Part shown: positions 10,629-25,600 of the stretch, piece after piece
Layout of the letters: each line of letters opens with the position of its first letter
How positions within the stretch are numbered: position 1 is the stretch's first letter
Source of the DNA: Ophiura sarsii
Lineage: Eukaryota; Echinodermata; Ophiuroidea; Amphilepidida; Ophiuridae
Reading direction: 5' to 3'
Assembly: GCA_035610835.1 (NCBI GenBank)
Contig: CM069459.1
Location: 52,379,755-52,443,754, forward strand
Length of the DNA: 64,000 nt
Made by a program: the position numbers and the translations under genes
The notes under the pieces: generated by a model
What the model was told of the DNA's origin: nothing
Database searches by the model: none
Seen by the model: the letters and a program-made list of their open reading frames with translations, nothing else

Positions 10629-13600
10629 GTAACTGATTTCACTCTATTGTAGCAAATTAGCAAACAAAGTGTTAAAAACACGAACGGAATTTTATCAGTA
10701 TAGTTCACTGATATATTCTTCGTGTTTTGAGCAATGATGATGAGGAACTGGATCAATCCAAAATATATCATGAGTAATATTATGAATGGAGAAATATATA
10801 CCGTTTTGATTTCAGCAATGATTTGTATGGCAAAAATAGGCAAAAATATGTCAATCCTTATTTCTTTAACATATCAATAGTTTTTAGAATATAAAAACAT
10901 TTCGTTTGGATTTCAGCAGTAATTTATCTGACAAGCAAAATGGTAAACACATGTCACTGCAAAACACGTTATCCCCTTACAAAAAAAATTATTGTTCAGA
11001 ATACAGAAATATACCGTTTTTAATTCAGCATTGATTCTTCTGGCACAAAATGGCAAAAACATGTAATTCCATTTACAAAACATGTCATGAGTTGTTTTTA
11101 GAATATAGAAACATTCAGTTTGGATTTCAGCAATAATTGATCTGACAAACCAGATGGTAAAAACATGTCACTGCAAAACACGTTATCCCGTCACAAAAAC
11201 ACATTCGGCCGAGTGCACCAATGACGGGTAACTTAATAGGGAGGTAAGCTACCTCCCTAGTAGTTATGCTCTAACTGTAGCATAACTTACTAACGATGTA
11301 ATTCTTAGAGCATAACTGACGAATAACACCAGAATAGCAACTAGCGAGGTAAATATCCACATTAATCAGCATCGTCCCCTTACAAAATTAATTGGCGCAT
11401 CTGCCAAGTGTTAACCTATAGTTTACTGTAAAATTCTGGCGTGAATGGGCCTCCGTAATATTAAAAACGTGTCGTCACTCGCTAGGTCATAGGTGAGTGT
11501 AAATCAAGAATCACGTGGAGTTGGCCCGCGATCCGAAAAAAAATGATGCCATTTTATGGCCAAAAAATTCGAAGTTTGTTTACCGCTTTTTCAAAAATAA
11601 GGACTATCATGACATTACAAACATATTTTGGGCGAGGGGCACATACAAAAATTGCACCAAAAAGCACAATTTTAATTACAAACACAAGCACCCGATGGAA
11701 ACGATTATATACAATTATAACACATCTCTTAACACAAATACCTCCGTGGCGTGGACACCTTGTCTCTCGCTTGTTAACCGCGGAACCCCGGTTCGATTCC
11801 CAGACCACGCACGGCGCGATATGCTTTTTTATTTCGTTCTTCTAGTTCTACCCTTCCACTCACACTAATGTTGAAACTTGGCTTTATCAGTTTTTAATTA
11901 ATAAGTTTATGTATTTAGTCATTATTTAAGATCCTTGGACAATTAGTACATTTTGGTCAAAATATGACCAAAGTCGAAGCGATTAGTGTTTGAATGGGCA
12001 AAAGGAGTTGATCTAAATTTTGACTAAAAAAATCACCAAATTGCATGAATAGATTTTCAAAAATATACAAATCTTTCAGCTTATGAGTGGTCACATTCCA
12101 CTCCAAATAGACACCCCTGGGCATGCAAGCGCAATTGGTCCTTCAGCGAATCATCCCCTCCAATGTTCACAACAAATTTACGCTACTGCTAGAATCGACT
12201 GACTTGTGGCATAAAACGTTATGCCCCAACTTACTCTTGGGTCCGGTCAGGTATAACATTTAGCGTAAATTACCCGCCAGTTACTAGCCTAGTAGCTTAC
12301 CCCGCATTGGCGCTCTCAAAATGTTGGGTTACGCCTCAGTTACTAGCGAGGTAGCGCTATTCTTCAGCTACCCGTCATTGGTGCACTCGGCCGATTATTG
12401 TTCAGAATACAGAAATATACCGTTTTTAATTCAGCATTGATTTTTCTGGCACAAAATGGCAAAAACGTGTCATTCCATTAACAAAACATATCACGGGTTG
12501 CTCAGAATATAGAAACATTCCGTATGGGTTTCAGCAATAATTGTTATGATAAAAAAAATGGCAAAAACATGTTATTGCAAAACACGTTATCCCATTAAAA
12601 ATAAATGTGTGGTTCAGAATACAGAAATAAACCGTTTTTAATTCTGCATGGCAAAAACGTGTCATTACTCATTCCTTTTACAAAACATATCATGAGTTGT
12701 TTTCAGAATATAGAAACATTCCGTTTTAAATTTAGGAGTGATTTTCGGACAAAAAAATGGCAAAAACATGTCATTCCATTTACATTATCATACGTTGCTC
12801 AGAATATAGAACAATTCCGTTAATATCTTCAATATGTGTTCTAATAAAAAAAAATGGTAAAAACATGTCATTGCAAAACACGCTATCCCGTTACAAAAAC
12901 GTATCATGTCTTAATCAGAATATAGAAACATTCCATTTTGAATTTAGGATTGGTTTTTTTCTGGCAAAAACAATTGTAAAAACATGTAATTCATATTACA
13001 AAACATATAATGAGTTAGTTTTACAGAATAGAGAAAATAGTGTTGGGATCTCAGCAATAATTTTCTGGTAGGATTATTATTATTACATACATAGCCTATA
13101 GGCTATCATAAATTTAGTTACACTGGCAATGGCGTCAAAAACGATTTTAGAAATGGCGAAAAGGTGCAAATTAGTTTCCGTAGTTTCACGCCGCAAGGAT
13201 GAACCTGTATTAGATTACAGGGTGAGTAAAAAAAAACTGTACTCAAATTTGGGATTTTTTCCCTAAATCTGTGAAAAAATATCACGAATGATTAATTTCG
13301 ATACAGAGGCTGTCGTATTAGCTTTCGAAATACTTTTAGATCGTTAGAATTGGTTGAGGAAAACATGTTTTATACCCATTAAGATAAAAGTTTACATTTT
13401 AAAAACTGATGATAAGTCTCTAATGGAAGTTTGTTTGAAAATAACTGATGAATAACGACGCACACTCTAATCCAGTCATCACAAAAAGCAAAACAAAAAT
13501 AATGACATTGTTTTCGCTTTCACTTTTCTTAATCCAGCCTTTAGTACTTTAGTCATTTCCAGTCATTTCCCTTCCGACATTCATGTTCATTTTTATGTTG

Positions 13601-16600
13601 TTCGCTGCATGTAGTTTCATAGTGCATCGCTGCTACACAGTGGCGTAGCCAGGGGCACAGGGATATGGGGAAGCTTAAATTAATGAACAAATTGAGCTAA
13701 CAAATCGGGAACGCAAAGAAAAGCAAAAGGGGAGAGAAAAAATGTAAAGAAAAAAGGAAAGGAAAATGAAAAAAGGAAATGGAGAAAAAGGAAAAGGACA
13801 AAAGAAAAGGACAAAAAGAAAAAGAAAAAAAGAACGGAAAATACAAGGCTATTTGACCCAAAAAATGCCAACAAGTGATTTTGAGGTTTAAAAAAATCAC
13901 TTCTTGGAACTTTATGGTCAACATTTTTATGTCAAAACTAAAAGAATGTCCCTAAATGCCTTTAAATAAATTTTTTGGGTATACTCATTTCCTTTCCAAA
14001 ATGTGTACTTTAGTAGGAGCCCCAGACCACAAATTGAGAGGTTGACCTCTGACCGGCTAAATACTCCCATTTATATCATTTTCTGGAAGAGATAATGTAT
14101 ACCTAGTTTACAAGAATAAGTTGTCCTTTCTCCTTCGCAACTCTTGCAAAAGCCAAATATGACAATCGGCCGAGTGCACCAAACTAGCGTTACTTTCAAA
14201 TAGGTAGTGTAACTTACTAACGATGTAATTATTAGAGCATAACTGGCGAGTAACACCAGAATAGTAACTAGCGAGGTAAATATCCACATTAATCAGCATC
14301 GTCCCCTTACAAAATAATTGGCGCATATGCCAAGTGTTAACCTCTACATCTGTATCTACATCTATTATATACTCAATAAATGTTGCCTTAAGCAATATCT
14401 AATTGAGAAACAATGTAATGGCACAAGTTAAGTTAACGCATAATCAAGAACAAAAACTGACACAAAAAGATGGAGAAAAAACCCTAAACTGCGCTTGAAA
14501 CAGTTGTTTTGAATCCCTCGGTACTGACTGCATTAATAACATTTGGGTGGAGGTCATTCCAATCTGATACGGTTCGTGGGAAAAAAATATACTTATATAC
14601 ATTCTTGTTGGCTTTCATGATTCGGAACTTTGCTGGATGGTACTGTCTTGTGCTACTAACGGTTTGAAGTTGAATATAGTCGGGAATTGGTATGGCAATA
14701 GATTTGTTTTGTATTTTGTACATATTGATCAGGCGACTTTGTTTCCTACGTTGTTCCAGTGTGGAACTTAACCTATAGTGTACTGTAAAATTCTGACGTG
14801 AATGGTCCTCCGTAATATTTAAAATGCGTCGTCACTCGCTAGGTCATAGGTGAGTGTACATACAGAAATTTCGTTGAGTCGGCCTGCGTTCCGGACACAA
14901 AAATGCGCCATTTTGTAGCCAAAAATGTCGAAGTTGTTTATCGCTTTTTCAAAAATAAAGACTATCATGACATTTCAAACATATTGTGGGCGAGGGGCAC
15001 ATACAAATATTGCACCAAAATTTTTTTTTTAATGACAAACACAAGCACCCGATGGAAACAAGTATTTTATGGTATATACAATTACAACACATCTATTGAC
15101 ACAAATACCTCCGTGGCGTGGATACCTTGTCCTTCGCTCGTCATCGGTGCACTCGGCCGATTATGTATATATTACATACACCACCCTTTTGAATGGCGAA
15201 TTCACTGTTTGAAAACACATCGTATACTACAGTCATTAAAAAAAGTAACTATACAGGTAATAAATGGACTTTTAACTCTAAATATATATATATCCTACCT
15301 AAAAATATTGAATTATAAAGTTGTTGAAATATTTATCTTCTTCAAAATGAGATATTGCATGCTAGAATCGGTTGAATATTGAAGAAGTGACAATCCAAAA
15401 TGTAAGGTAAAGTCACAATTTCATTTTCACATTTTACTTTTCAACACGGGGAGAGTATGACAGATAGCGTGTGTATGGCGTATTAATCCATCGAAACAAT
15501 ACGGGCGACTGTTCAACCTGCGCATGCATCCCCCAATTGCACTACCGGTAATCGATAAGGTACCCGTAGATGGGTCCGCGTGTAGAAAATAAAAATGTGA
15601 AAATGAAAATCGGATTTCACTTAACATTTTGGAGTGTCACTTCCTCAATAATCACCCGATCCTAGCGTGCAATATCTCATATTAAAGAAGACAAATTTGT
15701 CAACAACCTTATAATTTAATATTTTTAGGTAGGATATATATGTTAGAGTTAGAAGCTCATTTATTACCTGTATAGTTACTTTTTTGATGACTGTATAGCG
15801 TTCAGGGTAGGTACAGTCATCATATACACTGAATCAAACAGGTAAAAAACATCGGACTGAATTCATATAATATTTTGAACAATGGTACATACTTCAAGAA
15901 TGGGGAAAATTATCTGGGGTTTTATATTAAGTTCAAGGTCAAATGAGAATTAACATCACAAGTTCTATCACACCAATAATATATATATATACCAAGCATA
16001 TTTGGACGTATTGTATTCAGATGCAATACGTGTTATTTGTGTACTCTAAGATCATAATCAGTTTCAATAAAGCATAGTAATAAGATTGTTGATATTAAAC
16101 ACACTATAAAAATATATAATTATGAGTATACGTTATTCGTATTATCACTATAATGGTTTGGCTTGTTTGTTTTGAAAATTTTTGACACGACTGGCATGCC
16201 AAAAGGATTAAATGGAAAACTATCCACATTTCAAACTGAAACTCCATAGAAACACTCGTGTCATGTGTTGCGGTCGCGAATAGTAGTAGTACAGTATTCA
16301 AAACAACCGCTGCCTAAATATTGATGAACTCTATTGTATTAAGGGGGATTCACGTGTCAAATGGCACATTTTCGATCTCAATTCTGAGTGTCAAACTTAC
16401 GTGGAAACCTATAACAACTATATATCACCATAACAAGGAAGTCACAGAGAATTCAAAACAAATATTTTTTAACATGGTTGCTATGGTAACCAAGCAAGGC
16501 TTCTGATTGGTCGAAGCTATAAACAAGCCTAACTCAAAAAGTGAAATATCCATTTACATCCATAATTGACACATATAATCAACTAGTAATTCCGCATGGC

Positions 16601-19600
16601 ACCATGCCTTCAGAATTTTTAATTTGTACTTCCGGTTGAGTTATCTTTTCTAAACCTAAAATGGGTCAAAAAAAGTGTTTTTTATAATTTTCTCCAAAAT
16701 GGTTAATTTCATTATCATGGTTGGATTCATTGAACCCTTTTCTGCATGAAACTGTATACTCATATAAAAATTAAATGAATATTGAAGAAGTTACGGCAGT
16801 TTTACGGAGGCTGTACCTGAGAGTCCACACCCCGCTTAATAGATGTTTAAAGAATGGCAAAAAAGGGCATATTAAGCAGGATTAATCAACTAAACCTATG
16901 TAAAGAAATCGTGTTTCATATGATATCTAGTTTTCTATATTATACGTTATATTGCTTGCAATATATTGCGACAATGACAATGGCTGAAGTTAATCAATAC
17001 GTATGATGGTAAGAGCTACAACCATCTCCCAAACACGCTCCCCCACAAATGTTGGGGAGCGTGTTGGCGCAGCGGTTATTCCCTCGCCTTGCACCAACTA
17101 ATGAAACCCGTGTGAATTCTGTGCACGAGCGCGGGCTTTATGTGCACTTGGTTTATCACGATCCATGCACGCTCTCGCAGGTTTTCTCCGGGTTCTCCGG
17201 TTTCCTTCTGCTTTCAAAATCAGTTGTTTCGGTTTATCAAAAACTTCCTTGACCCAATGGTATTTGGGGAGCTGCATTAAACAATGGTGGATGTTACAAT
17301 CTAACTGCGGATAGGTTTGCGCTAGAAATTGGCAGCACCCTAGTTGATGCGACCTGATTCTGATGATTCACCAGCAGCAAAATCACAGCGCTTTGAGCCA
17401 TTAGGAAAAGGCGCTATATAAATACTGATTATTATTATTAATATTATTATTATTACAACGATGCGTTACAAATCTGGTCCACGTCTTTTTTCGGCAAAAT
17501 CAGATTGTCTGTGTTCATGGTGTTTATGATTATTGAGTTATATATATTAGTAAAACCCTATTGGCTCGGCTAAGATAATAGTTTCTGGTTATATGAGGCT
17601 CCGTGGAAACACTCGTATCGTGTGTTGTTGTCGTGAACAGTAGAGTATTCAAAACAACCGCTACCTAATTATTAATAATGTTCTAGTGTATTAATAAATA
17701 TTTTAGATTTCTTAAAGAATGGCACAAGACACGGCAAATTAAACAGGATTCATTACCTTATCCTATTTGTAAAGAAATCGTGTTTCACATGATATATATT
17801 TATCAGTGATGATAATCGATACATCGGTAAAAGGTACAACGATGCATTCATAATCTGAACCACGTTTTTTCGGAAAAGTCAGATCGTTTGGTTTTGGTGC
17901 TTTTACTCACCGCTAGAATTAAGGTTCAAGCTGATGTCGTATCGTATTGCAAAAAGAGAAGAAAAACAAGTCTTCGTGTTTACGTTTTCAATAATTTATA
18001 CACAAAGCAAATTCGTAGACAACAATATAATCCAATATGGGATACATTTTTCTAATACCAAGAAGATCATTAAGAGAGGCCATTTAGAACGATGTTCTCA
18101 ACCAGATGTTATAAGGAGCCCTTAGTAGTCTAAGATATAGAGAGCAACCATACTATCGTTAAGAATCATTCAATATGTAAACATAAAACCCTATTGGCTC
18201 GGTAGTTTCTGTTTATATGAAGCTCCACTAAAACGCTCGTGTCGTTTGTTGTTGTCATGAACAGTGGAGTATTCAAAACAACCGCTACCTAATTATTGAT
18301 AATGTAAATAACAGGAGTTGATTTTTTTTGTTGAAAAAAAAACATAAAAAAGAAGGCGTTGCTTAGGTATTTGGGGCTCGTTACTATAGCACATTTCTGA
18401 CCCACATTAAATCTCACGCTAAGCCATGGCGGTTTTGAAATGGAGGCCCTAAGTTACGTTCCTAGGGCTATAATTATTATATGCCGTTTGATAGCGTATG
18501 TGTTCGAGGAGTATAATTGGTAGCCAGATTTGTGTGCTTACTACATGTTTCTGATTCACATTAAGTTTCACGCTCATAATCTCGAAGCCACCTGATACTG
18601 CGTACACGTTCACCCATGAATTGAGCGTGGTATACATACTTAAATTTGCATTCAAATTTTGTCCGTTTTCAATATCCCGAAGTGCTTTGCGTCAATGGAA
18701 AAAGTATGCCGCAAATGTAAACTACTGCGCAATCGCGTAAATCAGTTGCAGACAATAATTCACAATGGCGATTTTCTTGTATACAATAGCCACTGATCGG
18801 AAGAAAATTATAACTTTACCTACATTTCTGTATACGGGACTATTTCCTATCTTTCAAGGTAATTTAGTAACAGGCATTTATAAGTCCAGAAAATGGGCAT
18901 ATAATACGTTCATGTTTTGTTTTTTTAGTACACAATAATCTCTTACACAGCCGCAAGAGTAACACTATTAAGTGTTTACGAATGTGCACCGTGAACTCCA
19001 GTTTAAGCATGTGTCAGAGATTGCCTAATGGTGACGCATGCTGGGATTTCATTTTCAGGCCCGATTTACTGAATCGCACAAAGGAACCCGGTTTGGTGTT
19101 TCCTAATCCGCGGTATCCCTATTTTTACGTTCCACATATTTATGTGTCAGCGTGCGGTGATGCATCCTTAAAAAAGTCCCTACGCAAAAAGAAGTAAATC
19201 GCGAAATGCATGAAATGAAATTGTAGTTAAGTGTTCGGTTGTTTTCCCCTGATTTATTATTGTATGTCGTTAATGCTTTTCCTTTCATTCCTTTTCACTG
19301 GCATTATGTTGGTGTTTGGAATCATTTCTACACTTTAATAAATAACTTGCGTCTTTGGTCATTTTAGGTTCACAAAATGGAGGCCGGTATTTTACACGCT
19401 ACACTGGCAGCGTGACCAGGGTAAAGGCTTAGGAACAAACCCCGCACTAATTTCATTTTACCCCTTGTGTAATCCGTTATCACTGGTATGCCCAGCTAGT
19501 TTCCCTACGTCAGTATGTGCATTGTTTGGGAATTTTAAAAAAAAATTGAAGATGGCTAAAATGGCTTGAAATGTGCCCTCCGATTTGCTTTTTTGGATAT

Positions 19601-22600
19601 TATATCACATTTTGAGTTACGTGTTATGTTTTTTATCGAACTAATCAATCCGCGACACATTTGACAGAATAAATGACGTTCGTCAAAACCGCAACGAAAA
19701 AACTCTTTTTCACAGCGTTCTAGTTTCAAAAGGCTGAATATCCTAAAATGTCCCCCGATTTGCTTTTTGGGATATTATATCACATTTTGAGTTACGTATA
19801 ATTTTTTTTTATCGAACCTGTCAATCCGCGACACATTTGACGGAATAAATGACATTCGCGTTGAAACCGTAACAAAAAAAAACTCACAGCGTTCTAGGCT
19901 CAAAATGCTGAATATCATAAAATGTGCCCCCCGATTTGCTTTTTGGGAAGGGAAGGAGGGGTTCCAAAATGTTGACAACCCCTAACTTATACCATATCCG
20001 TACACCAGTTAAATGGGCGTGAATATTACTACGCTCAATATTACAGTGACTCCACTAAACAGCCACAGGATTACCCCACATTTGTCCTGTTTATGCGCGT
20101 GAAACCTCCGATTACTGCCCTACTTTACCAATAACCCCCTCTCTTAAATACAGCTAATATCCAACTAAAACAATATAAGCTGCCTGCTACTGCACCCATT
20201 CAATTTGTCACCACAACAATAAAAACCACTTTTTAGTAAACATGAGTACAAACTATCAAACTATACACATCGCTAACAACACATCGCTAACAACACATCG
20301 CTAACAAAGTGACAGTCATCGAATTTGGTTCCCCTAGGATCCTAAAGTACAAACCACAAACCATGTCTACCGAAATCGCTCAACCAAAAACCATGCAACC
20401 CGATAACCGAAAATCCGCGAACCGCGAAACCCCGAGAACCGCTCTAGTTCATTTGTGCAATGGTATGAATATTTTCATTCGGTGAAAGATGAAATGTTTC
20501 ACTCAACTTAACTGTGCTTCGTTGAATGGAACATTTCATCTTTCACCTCATGAAAATATTCATACCATTGCACTCATAAACATTCATTATTTGTATATTA
20601 ACCCCCAAAAGTACGAAAATTATCAAGCGCTGTAACTTTTGAATTATTAATGTGACGTATATAAAATTATACATTTGGAAAGGAAATGATCCAGAGTATA
20701 CATTTTGTATCTCAAATGCCAGTATTATTCTAAGGCTAACCAAATCACTCAGCACTACAAAACAGTACTGGTAGCGCGCGCCTTCCAGTGTCGTGGCGCG
20801 ACCAGGCGTGCTTTTTATGGCGTAGAAAATCATTTTTCAAGCTGAATCCACGGCGTGATCAAGTAGGGGTCAGACTTTTACGCGGAAGACCCGAGTTCGA
20901 TCCCCAAATTGGGCCTGTATAACTCCTGGCCTGGTAATTTTATTCCCAGGGGTTTAGGGTTCAATACATTATTACTACATCGCAAGTAAATTGCCTTTAA
21001 TATCATATCATCTTATTTACAATTTGGGACAAAATAATATTTAAAATATCGATACACTTTTATAATCAATGCAGTGGACGAATTGACACTAAAATATCTA
21101 CACATAATACATGTTATACATTTAAAAAGAACCGAGTTTCAGCCAATTCAGCCTGTCAGTGCGTGTGTTTTTAATTAATCAATTGTAATGACATCCTAAT
21201 TAACTACGATTTAATTAATTTCAGTTACGATAGCAACAAATGCATTTAATTATTTACCGCATTTCAATAGTAATTGCATTGATTATTTATTGCTTCAACC
21301 GACTACCGTGAATGGGATTGTTTATCCTTAAAAAGCAAATGATATGAACTTTTTCTTATAATTTATGTACACACATATTTTTCTCTCTCTTCTGACGATG
21401 ATCATGAAAGACTTGCCTGTACTCAACAAATCTACTATTTTCCGTAACAAACTCATCGCAGAACTTTACTAAATCATAATGGTGATTCATTCTGTAGATA
21501 TTATAGTGCCAAATCGTCCACTGCATTGATTACAAAATTGTATCGATATTTTAAATATATTTTAAATATAGAGCCTTCTCAGTAGTGGCTCCACGTACAT
21601 GTATGTCGAATAAATTGCCGGTGTCTGTTAGAAATGCTACTAGTGTACAATGTTTTAAGTCCAAACTCAAAAATTATCTGTTTCCCTAATTGGTTTCCTT
21701 TTTTTTCATGGTTATTCTTTTTGCTGTTGTATTTTTCATGTTTTTGCGCTTTGTATGCCTAGGCAAAGGCGCAGTATAAATGTTATTTATTATTATTAAT
21801 GAGCCGTTCGGTATACAGTTTTGTTTCTCATGTCAAGAGTCATTTAGTAGCCTAATCCAAACCCTACCGTTAACTGTAGTACTTTATTTGGGTTGTTCGG
21901 TACGCGGTTATGTATCTCAGATCAGGGGTCATTAGTAACCTAGTCCTAATCCTAACGTTAACTCTAGTGCTTTATTGGGCCGTTCGGTTTATGGTTACGA
22001 AATTCAGGTCAGGGGTCATTTTAACCTAGTCATAATCATAACGTTAACTCTAATGCTTTATCACTGCTGTTTGGAATAAGTTCAGGATCTTGCAGTTTGT
22101 GCCATTCTGATTAAGAATTTCAGGTCACGGGTCTTTTAGTAACCTAGTCCTAATCCTACGTTAACTTAATCCTCTTTATCTGTTCCGTTCTGTAAGGTTA
22201 TGTATTTATGCAAGTCAGGGGTTATTTAGTAACCTACACTCTTGGGGGAAAAGTTCTTGGAACGCTTTACACGTTTTGGACGTTATACAGGGTGTATCAG
22301 AAAGAACCGATGTACCGTGTTTCAAAAATACATAGAAAATACAAAATGGTTATTGTTTTATATAAAAACACCTGCAAATGATGGGGAACATGTTTCCTGC
22401 ATTATACGTTAATTCCATTGATATTATCTCTTTTGGTTCTCGTGTGGCAAGACTTAATCGAAAATCGATGAAAAACGTAGGAGCGATTTTGAATCAATCC
22501 TCTCTACCACTACCCCCAACTTTTCCACCAATGTAGCCGGCCTACGCTACATAAAGCAATATTCAAAACTCCCACCAAAGAATGGAAAGTTGAAACCACT

Positions 22601-25600
22601 CAAGCAGAACAACTCCCGGTCTATTCAATGTATGGTATGCACACAACAATCGATTGATATCAACATATTAGTGTCATTAAGAAGAGGGTGCAATAAATAT
22701 AATTATAATTGTAATAATGCGTAATTTCACAGATTTTATGAATTGATAATTTCGACCAAAATTGAAATCTACCATTGCGTTTGCGCAAGATATTATGAAA
22801 CCGATTGGAACAATATCGATCGAATTGATAACGTAATAATTCCTATTACCTCGGTATAGTTCATTCTGATACACCCTGTATGTGCAGACATTTTCTGCTG
22901 ATCTTTAAATTATGTTTATTTTGTTAAACTCTAAAATCGATCAAAGTTGGTACACCTTGAACAACTCCTGAGGCATTAACATTCCACATGGGGTAAGGGT
23001 TGATAGTTTACCTTTGTTTAACGAGTAAGCGTTCCAAGAACTTGTTCTAGGATTGTAATCCTAATCTAGTAACGTTAAATACTAGTGCTTATCTGTGCCG
23101 TTCGGGAAAAAAACACATTTATGTTAACACTCCATCTAGACGATCGCACGGATCTGTATTTAACCGCTTAATCCAGATTTGGGGGACACCGTTGGAAGCC
23201 TGTCGATGTCAAACATAGCATCGTTCACGAATATTCAATGTTTTAAATCATGAATACGAGGTTGCATCGTAAACCAACTGCGTCAAACGGTTAATACGGG
23301 TAATATTCAAAACAATAATATACTTAGTATTAATAGAGTTGATGTTCCATCTCTGGCAGTTTTAGGAAAAAACAGTATACAGACTGTAACAAAAAAAAAA
23401 GGTTATACAATCGCCATTTTATTTTTAGTTCAATGTTAAAATCATGAAATGTCAAAATCTCTTACACTCTGTGTTAAGTTCCGTTTTGGCTACCAGAATC
23501 TTTTTTTTTTGTCTTTTTAACTACTTGCGTTTAAAATTGATGACCAATCTACTAAGTCGTCTAGAAATCGGGTTGGGCCACTTTCACAATAATATCATAC
23601 AATCTTGCTTGTATAAATGAAATGGTTAGGGTATCATGCAAGGAGCAATAAAGAGAACAATATAATTCTTTTTCAAATAGTTTTATTTCATTTGAATAAA
23701 TAAATTAATAAAATAAATAAATAATATTTGTAAAGACCTAACCTTCTTTGTAATACTTTTAACCACTTCAAACGAACCATTGTTGTCTAACAAGAGCGCT
23801 CTACTGCTATGTTCCTGATTCGATTCCATGCATATTCATCCCAGTGGTTTTACCATTGAGTAAACCAAAGTGGCCCAGGTGATTTCATGACTACTTTAGA
23901 CAATTGATCATATCTCTGCTTACCGACCATCGATTGTCATGAAACAAAGCTTATTCGAAAGCTAAGACAATTCCCCTTGCACACCATTAAAACTCGAAAC
24001 AGAATTTCTACGGGAGATATTTTTAATATTCTTTTTCAAAACTGTATAACTTTTTTTGTTACAGCCTGTAGTTTACGATGAATATTATTTTTAGAATCAT
24101 AATCAAAATTCATTTTTACGTTTAAGCTAAAAGCATCGGACTACAATCAGACAAAAGGGGATTCAATCACTTGGGAGACAGATGGTTTCTAATCCCAAAC
24201 ACGCGATGACTTTAATGGGAATTCAAAATGAATCCACCGTAGGCATGGATATGCATCATCAATATGTATTTCAATTTATTGTGTTTCATTTTGTTATTTT
24301 AGAGTGACGACGCTTTAGCATGGGGCCCGGATGTGAAGTGTCGTATTTCGATACTTCCCGCTTGCGGTAAGTGATATATGGGGGTTTTATTCAAGATCGT
24401 ATACCTACGGGAGGATATGACTTACACTTTGAATTCGTGGGCAATCGGTGACGGACAACGCGGTGTAGGGGAATGGAGGAGAACCTATTAGTTGGGGGGT
24501 TGTGTGTGTGATAGATTTAGCGGGAGCCCCCGTGAATTCAAAAAGGGTTTGATCTTTTACCCTCCAAGCTTGCACTATGTATCACAGTACTTTCATGACT
24601 GCGTTCTGAAACAGGGTTTGAAATGAGGAAATGTGCTCCATGCTCCTCCTTATTTCCAGCCCTGTTCTGAAACAGGTATGCCATCAAGAAACAGCCACAT
24701 ATAACTTAATATTTATTTTCTTAATGGCTTAGTTCTCGAGTGCAGCGCTTTCGTTACTGAACATGGAGATGTTTCGGACCGATCGGCATCCTTCATCGTT
24801 GGCGAAACGCAGACAGTCACGTGTGACGCAGGATTTAGGGCAGATGGGTCAACAGAAAATACATGCACCAATATAAATGCAAAGTATGCAGATTGGCAAC
24901 CAGCTCCTACTAAGTGCGGTAAGTTTAATAATAACTCATAAACACGTACAGACAGAACATAATTTGATAAAATCGGTCAGGTCGGACATTGGAAGAACGA
25001 ACCGACATGCGTTATTGTTTGCCCGTTCATTTTATTGGAATGAACAGATACTCCTCAACCAACAGTTTTATAGTAGGCCTATAGTGCTTCTGCGCTAAAA
25101 TGATCGAGAAAAAACCCTTAAAGTGTTATCGGTTCATAACGTATCATCATAAGGAACATATAATTGTAAAAGTTCATTATGTATTACTCCATACCACACT
25201 CTGATAGCTTACACCTCATTTAATATAAATTAATATATTTTAGGTCATAATCAAGTTGTGTTGAAATTTATGAACTAAAACATCATTGGGTTTTATTTTT
25301 AATTTGTTCCAGCTCCCGAGTGTGGAGTATTTGCCGCACCAAATAACGGAGCCGTTGCCGACCCTGTGTCGTCTTTTATCGACGGCGATAAACAAACAAT
25401 CACGTGCGATGCCGGATTTAGAGTAAATGGATCGGCACAAATAATGTGTATCAATTTAGATGAACATTCAGCAGAGTGGGAGCCAACAGCAAATCATACT
25501 ATGTGTGGTAAGATATGTTTGCGTGTTATAATACTATCTGGTCTTCCATAAAACTGAACAAATACGGTCTGTTGTGTAAGATAGCGCCCTCATTTACGGA

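Noticed and set aside
11515..11868. Overlapping frames of 84-117 codons on both strands
   Set aside because: They lie inside the non-autonomous transposon, are not kept in copy 2 at 14.9 kb, and have no recognisable domain.
10790..13060. CRISPR-like array
   Set aside because: The repeats are diverged and adjacent, with no short identical repeats separated by unique spacers, and the genome is clearly eukaryotic.
13680..13924. Minus-strand frames rich in Phe and Ser
   Set aside because: They are the translation of an A- and G-rich low-complexity stretch (aaaaggaaa type).
18764..18858. Possible first exon (MAIFLYTIATDRKK...) ending at caag|gtaatt
   Set aside because: A short open frame with a weak donor, no matching acceptor or domain, and inside the intron of the PAN-CCP gene; chance is the simplest explanation.
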